From Saposhnikovia divaricata (Eukaryota; Streptophyta; Magnoliopsida; Apiales; Apiaceae), in NCBI GenBank assembly GCA_036435485.1, contig CM071600.1:55549546-55613545 (forward strand): a stretch of DNA of 64,000 nt, in the 5' to 3' direction. Position 1 is the stretch's first letter; every line of letters starts with the position of its first letter. Position numbers and translations under genes: made by a program. Below, piece by piece: positions 33,601-44,328 of this stretch. The notes below the pieces were generated by a model. It saw only the letters and a list, made by a program, of their open reading frames with translations, was not told the origin of the DNA and did no database searches.

Positions 33601-34726
33601 TAGATTAATTTTAGCAACTCGTATTCCTGAAGGTGGTGGCAATGACCGTATAGCATGGTCCAATTCTTCAAATGGCCAGTATACTGTTAAGACTGGGTAT
33701 CAGACTTAGAGTGACTCTAATCTAACTAACCTGAGCACCGTTCAGAGTAGTGGCTGGAGCAAATTGTGGAAGTTAAACATTCCACACAAAGTCAAGATCT
33801 TCTTGTGGAGGTTTTGTAGAAACAATATTCCAGTTAGGAAACGCTTGAGAACCAAAGGTGTGATGCTTCCTATTATTTGCCCGATGTGTGAGGTAGACAT
33901 CGAACACATGCTACATGTTTTTTTCGACTTCCCTTTTGCTGCTAGATGCTGGGAATATGTAGGTCTGTATTATGATATGCGTATGGTGGAATATGCACCT
34001 GAGTGGCTTCTCCAAAAACTGAGCAGTGCCAGTCATGAGGAACTAATGCTGATAGCTAGAACCCTCTGGGGCATTTGGTTCTTCCGCAACAAGAAAGTTT
34101 GGGACAACAGAGTTGTCAAAAATGTGATAGCCATGGACTGGAGTACTAAGTACTTTCTGGACTGGAAGGAGGCAAAGACAAATTTATCTCGGAATTCAGA
34201 CTTAGGTCCTCGTAATTGTCAAGCTGTGCCTGCAAAATGGATCCCTCCTCCTCTGGAAAAACTGAAGCTAAACACGGATGTTGCGGTAAGATTGGGAGAA
34301 GTTACATTTTCGGTTGGGTTAATTCTTCGAGACCATTTGGGCTCTTTCATTGCTGGAAGAGTAGCCCGCATGAAGATGGTGAATTCAGTTTTTGAAGCAG
34401 AGGTTGCAGCTATAAAGGAAGGCTTGAAGTGGTTGTCGTCACTTCCTTATCATCAGGTCATAATAGAATCAGATTCTCTTCTTGCCGTTCAAGCTCTGAG
34501 GCGAACAAATGATAATTGTCTAGAGGTTGGTTTCGCACTGGATGAATGTAATGATACTCTCATGTCTAGACCTAGACCAGGATGGTCGGTTTCTTTTGCT
34601 AAAAGGCAAGCGAACAAAGTTGCCCATTTAATGGTTAGGATTCCTTGTTCGCTAGATTGCCAAAGCACATTTGTGTCTCCTCCGAATATTTTGTCGGAGA
34701 CTTTGATGTATGATGCTGCATTTTAA
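30640..34726 (+). pseudogene. LINE ORF2: endonuclease, reverse transcriptase, RNase H (broken)
   Basis: Starts within ATGA shared with ORF1. The apurinic-type endonuclease is recognisable by LSWNCRGLG, GDFNDLL and TASDHDP. Reverse transcriptase follows with ALKLDISKAYDRVDW, RQGDPLSPYLF and the catalytic LFADDSFLFF near 32685. A zf-RVT region follows (HKVKIFLWRF), and an RNase H-like domain of the RVT_3 type ends the protein (LNTDVA, IIESDSLLAV). In-frame stops lie at 30937 (TAG), 31210 (TGA), 32975 (TAG) and 33707 (TAG), and a frameshift occurs in the run of A around 32930. The first three stops fall where the family normally has tryptophan, consistent with single G-to-A changes. Confidence 0.92.
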
Positions 34727-34772
34727 TGAAATTTCAGTTTGGTTTCAAAAAAAAAGTTTGATTTCAATTTCA

Positions 34773-35530
34773 TTTTATCCGATTCAATTTTTTCGATTTC
34801 AATTAATTTTGAGTTTAATTAATTTTTTTTTTGTTGAACGCTACTTGCATACTATTTGGCTCTACCCACCCCATGATGTTATCCATGAACAAATTTTAAT
34901 TTACGAACATTTTCCAAGAGTTAAAAATGGCGCTATTCAATTAGCGCTATTCTTGTTTTAGTCTCATTCCTTTTTTTAGTCGAGTTTTAAGTTTTTTTTT
35001 TATAAAATAACCAACATATCACAAATAGATTACCAGTATATTTGTAGATTTGTTCATGGACATTCAACAATTTTACATAAACTTTTGAAGTAAAATAAAA
35101 TATTTTTTTAAAATATTTATGTGTACATTGACACAAGTTTTTTTTACAAAATTTTTATATACTCAGAGAACTAATTTTAAATACATAGATCAGCCATTAC
35201 GAGTGAATATAAATTATTTTATATTATATTTAACTAATTACACAGGTCGTCTTTATATTTCTACTAGAATATTTTTGACATAATTCTACTAGAAATATAT
35301 ATAATTGCATCGCAGCAACCTTTTTATAAAATAATAATAGCAATATCAAAAACTTATATCAAAACTATTATTTTTGAAAACGTATTATAGTTATTATTTT
35401 ATGTTAAACTAAAATGATTTATTTATTGAAGAAATTACAAACAATAGCTTCCAAGTTCCAAGTCCATGACTTGGTTCTTTTAGAAAAGAAGTCCATGACG
35501 TTCTAGCCGCCTAGCCTACAGCCCAATCCA
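34773..35530. other. Non-coding interval upstream of eIF4A
   Basis: AT-rich, no gene. The first ORF-like stretch (34710-34961) spans the LINE end and has no features. The eIF4A promoter begins toward the right edge. Confidence 0.5.
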
Positions 35531-35542
35531 GTACATGGCAAT

Positions 35543-35592
35543 TGGGCCCAACGCTGGACACCAAACACCGACGTTCTTACAAGTATAAAAGG
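35543..35592 (+). promoter_or_regulatory. Core promoter of eIF4A: site II and TATA box
   Basis: TTGGGCCCAA at 35543-35552 is a site II / GGCCCA element. TATAAAAGG at 35584-35592 is a clear TATA box, placing the transcription start near 35615. A telo-box AAACCCTAA follows at 35657-35665 in the 5' UTR. Site II plus telo-box is the standard promoter signature of plant translation genes active in dividing cells, which fits the product. Confidence 0.75.
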
Positions 35593-35706
35593 CGAGTCCG
35601 CTCTGCTTCCTCAGCCTCATTCTGATTATTATTATTCACAAACAAAATATTTAACAAAACCCTAACGCTAGGTTTTCAATATACACAGGAGGACATCTAC
35701 AATTAA

Positions 35707-36213
35707 GTAAGGTGTTTTTAGATGCTTCTGTCTTTTTAACTTGCACATACCTTGTTATTTTTTTATTTCTCCTGTTTGCATGAAAATTAAATATTGTCTC
35801 TGTTGTGCTTTTTAGTTGATTCTTATTGCTTGTAATTGATTATAAACAGTGTTTGCTTTTGGATTCTAATCTGTATTGACACGTAGTTTTAATTAAACTG
35901 TGATTTAAGGGTTTTTTTATATGTCCTTTTAGCATCAGTGTCACCGTGTTTAGGGGTTTTAGTTAGAGTGATTTGTTTGTCGTAACCTTGTTTTTATGGT
36001 TTTACATTGGCTGCCTTGTGTCTTTACCAAGTAGAAAACTATCGTCAGGGATCCGTTATATGCTATATATTTTGTTAAAAAAGTATGATACATGAGTGAG
36101 TCTGAAAATCTTTCGACACTTGTAACTTTATCGGCAATCATGACTTTATATCTTGTAATGTATGTTTTTATTACTTTGGGAATAATTAACATCCTTCTCC
36201 TTTACTTTTACAG
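35707..36213 (+). other. 5' UTR intron of eIF4A
   Basis: Donor AA|GTAAGG at 35706/35707; acceptor TTTTACAG at 36213, two bases before the start codon. Long first introns in the 5' UTR are common in plant translation-factor genes and often raise expression. Inferred from splice signals only. Confidence 0.75.
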
Positions 36214-36215
36214 TC

Positions 36216-38185
36216 ATGGCTCGAGCTGCAACTGAAAGTTCTCTGTATAATGCAAGTCAATATGATGAAAGAATGAGTGAACAGTAAGTTCACTCTGATG
36301 TATTTTGGTCCATTATATTTGTTCTATGGCATTCAGTTGATTTGATTTTTGATAGTATTTTCTTGTTAATATGCTCTTCTCTTCTAATATAAATATATTA
36401 AATTAGAAAATGTGGTATATTTAATTGGTTATATATATTGATTGGAGCAGACTTGGAGAGGGACAAGAATTCTTCACTTCTTATGACGGGGTTCATGAAA
36501 GTTTTGATGCAATGGGATTGCGGGAAAACCTTTTGAGAGGCATATATGCTTATGGTATTGAATTCTAGCCTGTTTTCCTTGTTTTTGAACTTTTTGTGTT
36601 TCCTCTAATCCTCTTTGTACTTCTTTAAAACGGATTTCTTTTATTACTATTCAATGGCTCTACACCCTTAACATTTGATATATATTAGCTAATGCGATTG
36701 ATCTTTTTTTTTTTTTTTTTTGGTAAGTTGTAAGGTATTATTTTCTAGTTTTAAGTTTAATGTTACAACTTCCCTGAGGTTGATGGTGTAAAATTTAATA
36801 TGGTTATAGCACCAACTATTAAAGTAAATTATACAATGCGTCATTACCTCACCTAAGATTGCTGTTAAACTCACCAAGGATGAAAGAAGATTGTTTAGTT
36901 GGGTATGATTTATTTTCTTCATATTTGTGTTTATTGTAGGTTTTGAGTCGCCCTCTGCGATACAGAAAAGGGGTATTGTTCCATTCTGCAACGGGCTTGA
37001 TGTTATTCAACAAGCACAATCTGGAACCGGGAAAACGGCAACCTTTTGCTCTGGAATATTGCAGCAACTTAATTATGCTGTAATTCAATGTCAGGCGTTG
37101 GTCCTGGCACCCACGCGTGAACTTGCACAGCAGATTGAGAAGGTTATGCGAGCTCTTGGTGACTATCTTGGCGTGAAGGTTCATGCATGTGTAGGAGGGA
37201 CCAGTGTCCGTGAAGATCAGCGCATTCTCTCCAGTGGGGTCCATGTTGTTGTTGGCACACCTGGCCGAGTGTTTGACATGTTGAAGAGGTTGTCGCTTCG
37301 CGCAGATTACATCAAGATGTTTGTGCTTGACGAAGCGGATGAAATGCTTTCAAGAGGTTTCAAGGATCAGGTACTAAGTTATCTACCAGCTATTTGTTTA
37401 CTTTTGCGTATTTTATAGTTCAAGATGATTGATTGCTCAGATACTCTACATGTACTAAATATGCTCATCGTCTGTTCCGCAAAAACAAATCCTGATTAAT
37501 CTTTTGTTAAATATATTCATCTTTCTGGTGCACTACTTTGTCTTGTCAGATCTATGAAATCTTCCAGAGACTACCGCCTAGAATTCAGGTCGGGGTTTTT
37601 TCTGCTACAATGCCTCCTGAGGCACTTGAGATTACCAGGAGATTCATGAACAAGCCTGTGAGGATTCTTGTGAAACGTGATGAGCTTACTCTAGAGGGTA
37701 TTAGACAATTTTATGTTAATGTTGACAAGGAGGAATGGAAATTAGAGACGCTTTGTGACCTATATGAGACTTTGGCCATCACACAAAGTGTCATATTTGT
37801 TAATACCAGACGGAAGGTTGATTGGCTCACGGACAAAATGCGCAGTCGTGACCACACAGTTTCTGCTACTCATGGAGATATGGATCAGAACACTAGAGAC
37901 ATTATCATGAGGGAATTCAGATCTGGTTCATCTCGTGTGCTCATCACCACTGATCTCCTGGCCCGTGGTATTGATGTGCAGCAGGTGTCTCTTGTGATCA
38001 ACTATGATCTCCCAACTCAGCCAGAGAACTACCTTCATCGGATTGGGCGTAGTGGACGGTTTGGAAGGAAGGGTGTTGCGATTAACTTTTTGACCGTTGA
38101 TGATGGCAAGATGCTGACTGACATCCAGAATTTTTACAGCGTATTAGTAGAGGAGCTGCCAGCCAATGTTAATGATCTCATTTAA
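36216..38185 (+). CDS. eIF4A: Eukaryotic initiation factor 4A, DEAD-box RNA helicase
   Basis: Coding exons 36216-36283, 36451-36554, 36940-37370 and 37550-38185 join in frame to 412 residues plus stop, the family's usual length. eIF4A is the ATP-dependent RNA helicase of the cytoplasmic eIF4F complex and unwinds 5' leaders for ribosome scanning. Motifs in order: Q motif region (GFESPSAIQKRGI), I AQSGTGKT, Ia PTRELA, Ib TPGR, II DEAD, III SAT, then FVNTRRK, ATHGDMDQ, TDLLARGID and VI HRIGRSGRFGRKG. The C terminus ELPANVNDLI is close to the canonical one. All introns have GT-AG ends. Nothing is missing, so it should be functional. eIF4A-III is excluded by the N and C termini. Flanked on both sides by mobile DNA. 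Confidence 0.97.
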
Positions 38186-38550
38186 TAAGGTTTTGGTGCG
38201 ATGAGTTGTTTCTTTAGGGTAAGTAGGTCTTTAGTATATTGTCTTAAATGCTAGAGTACTCTCAAGCATCCCTTCTTCGTAGAACTTTATTAAAATTATT
38301 TATGCACCCCACAAGCAATCCCCCATAGGGGTTACTAGTTAGATATTTATTGGATCTCAATAAGCATTTACATTTTCCGCAGGATTCTTCTTTGCCTAAA
38401 GTTTTCCATTACAAATTTCAAATATGAAACTTTGACAAGTATCTATATAAAGTAAGGTCTTGGGAGAATGATGCGGCTGTTTCCTGTTCTATTTTCTTTA
38501 AGTTCCTACAATTTAGAGCTTTAAGAATTACATTACATTAATATAAATCA
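38186..38550 (+). other. 3' UTR and downstream flank of eIF4A
   Basis: Non-coding. A cleavage and polyadenylation site is expected in the first few hundred bases, but no strong AATAAA is seen. The large direct repeat begins at about 38551. Confidence 0.5.
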
Positions 38551-39054
38551 TGGCAAGAACCGAAAGGTTCATATTATAATTATTCTCACTTTCTTAAGAT
38601 TTGTAGAGACTGAAAGTTTGTGCCTCATTTTTTTGTTTATTCACACAAACCCACTCTTCGTCTCTGTTAAAACGTAGGAAGGGATCTAACTTCTGTAACC
38701 AAACGATAATATTATAAACATACACTTGGTTTTGATGGAATCAAAATTTTGTTCAGGTTCTTGAATCTCAAATTAAGAATTGTTTTGGGGTTTTTGTGCA
38801 TGGCATTTGCTTTGTTGTGTATTGCAGGTGCTTAGAACTTAATTTCCCAACAAAGTTAGAAATATCGATAAATGTTTACTGTGTTTTAACTTTGGATGAT
38901 TTCTGTAACAAGTTGTATTTTACACGAATGGAAAAAACCTTGGTCTTTTTCAGACCGATATCGAAAAAGATATCGACTTTTACAACCGGTTCAATTTAAA
39001 TTTTAATTTTTACATAACGGTTTCCAATGATGCATTCCTTATTTCTGTACTTTC
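38551..39054. repeat. Direct repeat copy 1 flanking the nucleoredoxin-like pseudogene
   Basis: From ATCATGGCAAGAAC onward this block matches 40568-41035 with few changes, apart from about 50 extra bases near 38575-38625. The match ends at TTTCTGTACTTTCTT, exactly where pseudogene homology starts (39055). The 67-residue ORFs in both copies are almost the same but look like by-products of the repeat. No protein family recognised. Confidence 0.85.
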
Positions 39055-40075
39055 TTGGCACTCCCGTTCAAAGACCCGAAGTGTAAAAATTTGCAGCGGA
39101 TTTTCCGCAAACCTACGGAAGTGGGGCGGGGGCCAGATCCTATCCTTGTGATTGTTGGACCTGGAGGAAAATTCTTTGAACCATATGGCGTTGACATCTT
39201 GTCGAAATTTGGGGTTTCAGCATATCCATTCACCCGCACAAGAGTTGCTGAGGTAGAGGCTGAATTTGTAAGGAATCTGAAGCTGGATAGGATCTTGGAT
39301 CCAAACACTTCTTTCACACAAGCTATGTTACTCGGACTCTTCATTTTCCCTAGGACTACCCGTGTCGGACACTCGACACTCGGATACGGACACTTGGACT
39401 TGGACACTTATTTTAGGCCAAAAACATGCACGTTTTTCAAAATACTTCCGAGTCCGACACATGGAAACGTATCCATGTCGGACACTTCTAGCCGAGTCCG
39501 AGTAACATAGCACACAAGAAAATGGGCCCAATGTGAGTTCTTTGACATCATTGTGCTTGGTTCTATGCTGGCGCTCGTCTCGAGTTCAGAAGTTACCCTT
39601 GCACTCAGCTTATTGACCTTCTTTTTATTCTACTTTACAGGTCAAGTTGTCGCAACTTTTGGGGGAGAGAATCATTCTTGTTGTTGACGCTTGTTTTTCT
39701 ACTGCAACTCCCAAGTTCTGGCAGAGGTTGAGAGCAAGATATCTCCAAGTGAAGGACACAGATGCCAAGTTTCAAGTGATCCACATCCACAGGAAAGAGG
39801 GACCTTCATACGGTGAACATATTGGTGCAACTACATCATGGTTGAGGCGTCCTCCTTTCCATGAGGAATCGCATATATCCAAGTTGTTTTTCGGTCTTTT
39901 TCGAAATCGCGTTGGACTTCTTGCCTTCGATTGTGATGGAAGGATTGTGAGGAAAACGATCTTTCCCTCGATTGAAGAGGGGAATATGGATTTTCCATTT
40001 CATGCTGGTGGCTTAGAAGAGGTTGTCTTGGCGGACCTAGTAAAACGGTATGAGTGGGACTTTTGGTGGGATTGA
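39055..40075 (+). pseudogene. Nucleoredoxin-like pseudogene, 5'-truncated, interrupted by a MITE
   Basis: Bases 39055-40567 match 45211-46530 of the complete gene downstream at roughly 97% by eye, including intron 3 and the 3' flank, so this is a DNA-level duplication, not a retrocopy. It begins in the middle of exon 3; exons 1 and 2 and the promoter are absent. The exon-3 remnant is split by a 188-bp MITE with its 8-bp target duplication, which changes the frame and brings in a stop. Intron 3 (39533-39640) and the last exon (39641-40075, ending in a normal TGA) are otherwise sound. It cannot make the full protein. Confidence 0.92.
39323..39510. mobile_element. 188-bp hAT-type MITE in the pseudogene exon
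   Basis: Perfect inverted ends CTATGTTACTCGGACTC with an 8-bp target duplication CACACAAG (39315-39322, 39511-39518). The uninterrupted site is seen in the paralogous gene near 45470-45480. The interior carries GTGTCGGACAC-type palindromes. The terminal sequence is close to a MITE family I know from many dicot genomes (CTATGTTGCTCGGACTC ends). Confidence 0.95.
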
Positions 40076-40567
40076 GTTTGGCATTTGTTTGTTTCAAGTA
40101 CTTGTTTTATGTATTTGTGAAAGTAACATGGTGAAATATGTTCATTTATCTCTCATATTGTGTATTATGAGAAGAGTGTCACCTGTTGGTCATCCTCTTT
40201 TGGTACCTAGATGGGCTCTCAGGATTGTCATGCTTTGTGGGCGCGGGGAAATGTCATTAGTATTCACTATTGGCATATTTTGTTTGACATGAAGACTTGT
40301 GGGTTAATCTTGATTTCTGGTATTGGAATTAGTATATATCTTTTACTCTTAAAATGCTCAAGCTGGAAGCTACTGAACTTTGTTAAACTTTAAACTATTT
40401 CTGAAGTTAACTTCTAGTTCATCCAGTGTATAATTAAACAACTTATGGACATATCAGACAGGTTCATGCTTAATGGTTTACTGTTATATTTCCTAGGAAA
40501 AAGGTTTGGTTATATAATAAGGGTGGTTTTCTCAACTCATGCACCTTTGAGTGATCTAATGTTTTAA

Positions 40568-41035
40568 ATCATGGCAAGAACTGAAAGTTTCTGCCTCATT
40601 TTTTTGTTTATTCACACAAACCCACTCTTCGTCTCTGTTAAAATGTGGGAAGGGATCGCACTACTGTAACCAAATGATAATATTATAAACATACACTTGG
40701 TTTTGATGGAAGCAATATTTTGTTCAGGTTCTTGAATCTCAGATTAAGAATCTTTTTGGGGTTTTTGTGCATGGCATTTGCTTTGTTGTGTATTGCAGGT
40801 GCTTAGAACTTAATTTCCTAACAGAGTTAGAAATATCGATAAATGTTTACTGTGTTTTAACTTTGGATGATTTCTGTAACAAGTTATATTTTACACGAAT
40901 GGAAAAAACCTTGATCTTTTTCAGACCGATATCGAAAAAGATATCAACTTTTACAACCGGTTCAATTTAAATTTTAATTTTTACATAACGGTTTCCAGTG
41001 ATGCATTCCTTATTTCTGTACTTTCTTTGCAATAA
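40568..41035. repeat. Direct repeat copy 2 flanking the pseudogene
   Basis: Second copy of the block at 38551-39054, in the same orientation. The interval 40076-40567 between the pseudogene stop and this repeat is its duplicated 3' flank, matching 46035-46530. Confidence 0.85.
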
Positions 41036-41039
41036 ACTA

Positions 41040-41437
41040 GATTCTATAGCATCAATATATATATATATATACAAAGGAGGATAGCGGGAGTTTAGGTGGC
41101 GCTCTAATATCGTCTCAATCGATTTTTTTAATTTTCTAGAATTTTAAACACTAATAAATATAAAAATATCAATTAGCATGTTAGAAGTAGAATAGGTGTT
41201 CGAATCATCAATATATCAATATATCAATATATATAGAGAAAAATGTTCCTACAGTTAACTTTAGGAGAATTTCCTAAAGTTAACCTTTAAAATCATGTAT
41301 TTGTTACCTTTTATTTATAAGGGCCCCGCAGGGGCATTAATGATATGTCTTTTTATTCAGGAAACTATATGATGTGTCTTGATTTCACTGGTTAACTTTA
41401 GGAAATTCTCCTACAGTTAACTATAGAATCATTAAGT

Positions 41438-41483
<46 letters not shown>

Positions 41484-43369
41484 GATAGCGGGAGTTTAGG
41501 TGGCGCTCTAATATCGTCTCAATCGATTTTTCTAATTTTCCAGAATTTTAAACACTAATAAATATAAAAATATCAATTAGTATATTAGAAGTAGAATAGG
41601 TGTTCAAATTTATAAAGGAGAAGAGCTCGAATTTATAGGGAAGACATATGATTAGAAGTTTTATTGGAAGTATAATAAGTATTTATAAGGCATACGATTA
41701 AAAATTCTATTGGAAGTAGAGTAGGATTTCGAATTTATAGAGAATAAGAGTTCAAATTTATAGAAAAGATATATAAATAAAAGTTCTACTAGAACTAATA
41801 GGTGTTCTAATTTATAAAGGAGAAGAGTTCGAATTTATAGAAAAGACATATGATTAGAAGTTCTATTGGAAGTATAATAAGTATTTATAAGGCATACGAT
41901 TAAAAGTTCTATTGGAAGTAGAATAGGAGTTCGAATTTATAGAGAATAAGAGTTCGAATTTATAGAAAAATTATATAAATAAAAGTTCTACTTGAACTAG
42001 AATAGGTGTTTGAATATATAGAGCAGACATATAATTAAATATTTTATAGAAAGTACGATCTTCTTAAAATATATTTTTTATATAAGTTAAAAAGAAAAGA
42101 ATTGATGTGTTAACATAATAAAAGAACAATGAGTAAAAGAACAATCTCATGCAGCAATCCTAAATAAATACAGGAGTATCTATAAAATAAAGAGAAAATA
42201 AAATGTGTTTTCATTTTCTAAAACTCCAAAAATTTTAGAAAATCTAGAGAAAGTATAAATTGGAATTCACTCTATTTTTTAGGTTTTGATTTCAAGGAAA
42301 AAAATTGTTGTGTATGATAAATATCATCAATAATATGTAATGAAGTTAGAATTTAGATCCCAAACGAGAGCGGCTCGAAACGTGTTTAACGGGAAGACGG
42401 CTTACTATAAAAAATTGTACTAGCTATTAAAATATCATATGATGTTATAAATTATATTTTATTTTTAGGATTTGATTTTTATGGATAAACATTATCATAC
42501 AAGTAATATGTGTAAAAGTTAGGTTTTTGGTCTTAACGAGAGAGCGAATCAATAGTAATAACTGTGTTTAACAAGAAAACGGTTCATTAGATAAGACCGT
42601 ATAAAAGATGTTTAAATATATAATTAATACAAAAAATAAAATGTTTTATTGGAAGTAGAATACGAGGATGGTGGAGACGTCTTATACGATTTTTTAAAAC
42701 TATACATCTTTTTTCCTAGAAATCCTTTATTTTAACTTTTTTATACAATTTAATTATACTTGCATTACAAAAATATATCCATAAATGTAATATTATTCCC
42801 GTAACGAAAAGTCTTAGTATTTTAACTTTTTTTTGATATGTTAACATAACAGAAAGACATTCCCATGCGAAAACTGTAAATAAATACAAGAATATCTATA
42901 ATATACAGAAAATATAAGATGTATTTTCATCTTTTAAAACTCCATAAATATTAGAAAGTTTAAAGAATATAAAAATTGGAATTTACTCTCTTTATATAAT
43001 GAAGTTAGAATTTCGGTTTCAAATAAGAGCGGCTCGAAACGTATTTAACGGGAAGACGGCTCGCTAGAAAAGATTGTATTAGCTTTAAGAATTTGATACT
43101 GAAGTCATAATTTTTTTTTATTTTTACGGTTTGATTTTATAGATAAAAAATATTATATAAGTCTTTATAATATATGTTAAAAAGTTGGGATTTCCGTTTT
43201 AACGAGAGAGTGGCTCAATCGAAATAATCGTATTTAACAAGAAATTGATTCATTAGAGAAGATTATTTAATTATAAAAATTTAATATTAATATTATAATA
43301 TAACGTAAATGTAATGAATTTTTTTAAAAATATTGTAACGCCGCCGCGAAGCGCGGCTTTATCAACTAG
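41040..43369 (+). mobile_element. Helitron-like non-autonomous element (3' end clear)
   Basis: The 3' end has all Helitron hallmarks: a GC hairpin GCCGCGAAGCGCGGC (about 43343-43357), a short spacer TTTATCAA, and CTAG (43366-43369) followed by T. The body is AT-rich and non-coding. It contains a 204-base direct duplication (about 41600-42008, on TCGAATTTATAGA words) and repeated AACGAGAGCGGCTCGAAACG / TTAACGGGAAGACGGCT blocks at 42363, 42536, 43027 and 43201. The 5' end is uncertain because the candidate start, GGATAGCGGGAGTTTAGGTG, occurs twice (41083, 41484). No Rep/helicase gene. Confidence 0.65.
41231..41444. mobile_element. Foldback MITE nested in the Helitron-like element
   Basis: Inverted arms at 41253-41285 and 41390-41422 pair almost completely (AGTTAACTTTAGGAGAATTT against its complement) and extend outward into TA-rich ends. 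The loop holds the GC-rich palindrome GGGCCCCGCAGGGGC at 41321-41335. It interrupts or separates the two copies of the Helitron 5'-like block. A (TA)n microsatellite abuts it at 41443-41474. Confidence 0.7.
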
Positions 43370-43701
43370 TTTGTATGTTAAAAAGTATGTTTTTAACAGA
43401 GTACCTCTTAGAAGCTTCCTTTTCTGATATTGGTTTGACACAGAATCGTAAACTCATCAACCTCTTTCAATTTAAAAATTCCTTAGTCCTTAATATTTTA
43501 TACTTGTTAATTTTAAGATTAAAAAAAAAAGCAAGAAGGGGGTATATTGTATGCTATATTTTTTTATTTATATGAAAGGAAAACTTGAATAAAATAATTT
43601 ATGAATGTTTTAAGAACGGAAGGAGTATAAGTATTAAGATCGGGAAAAAAAGAAGCAGAGCAACAGCAGCAGCTAGGAGTGAAACCCTAAGGCAGAGGAC
43701 G

Positions 43702-44288
43702 ATGATGTTAATGGAGAGAGGTTTGAGGTTAGGTTTAATGCGTTCAAGAAAAAGGAGTAGTAATATTTATAACCATGATGATTATAATTCTACGATCCTG
43801 GAAAAGGAGCAGCAGCAGGCAAAGCGATCGAAGAAGGATCATGAAGATGATGTTGTACTAAGCAAGAAGAACAAATCAGGAACAAGTTGTTTCAGGTTAC
43901 GAAAGCGTTCGACACAGATAAAAAAGCAGCAGCCACAGGTGGTAGAGGAGGAGGAATCTTCTCAAACTGAACTTAAAGTAGGAGACAGAGTTGATTTGTT
44001 AGACCTAGTTTTCACCAAGCACAGAGATTATCTCATTACATACAAGGACCGCAATCGACCGGTATTATATCCCCATTATTTCTAACTTCATTATTATGCT
44101 TAACAATTTTACTTACTCACAAATTAGATAGCTTTTCCTTGTATGCTTAAACAGATTACATAGCTTTTCATTTACAAATTACTATGCTTATTACTAAGTG
44201 ATTTTGTAAGTTAATATTAGCAGCTCAGCCTAACAGAAACCAAATAGCTTTCATTGTATGATTTTGTAAAATTCTACACTATTATCAT

Positions 44289-44328
<40 letters not shown>

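Larger units (their letters stand above)
29076..34755 (+). mobile_element. L1-like LINE, full length with 5' UTR (LINE 1)
   Basis: A target duplication AAGTTTGATTTCAATTTCA occurs at 29057-29075 and 34754-34772 and brackets a 5' UTR (29076-29527), ORF1, ORF2 and a short A-tract (34747-34755). This is the layout of a complete plant L1-type non-LTR element integrated by target-primed reverse transcription. It landed about 125 bases downstream of element B. ORF2 is broken by stops and one frameshift, so the copy is not autonomous. Confidence 0.93.

Noticed and set aside
36216..38185. eIF4A-III (exon-junction complex) instead of eIF4A
   Set aside because: The N terminus (FFTSYDGVHESFDAMGL) and C terminus (EELPANVNDLI) fit the cytoplasmic eIF4A, as does the 412-residue length.
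38796..38999. 67-residue ORF with a near-identical copy at 40767-40970
   Set aside because: The similarity is explained by the direct repeat. No family features, and both lie in AT-rich non-coding context.
39055..40075. Processed retrocopy of the nucleoredoxin-like gene
   Set aside because: Intron 3 and the 3' flank are retained and no poly-A tract or target duplication is seen.
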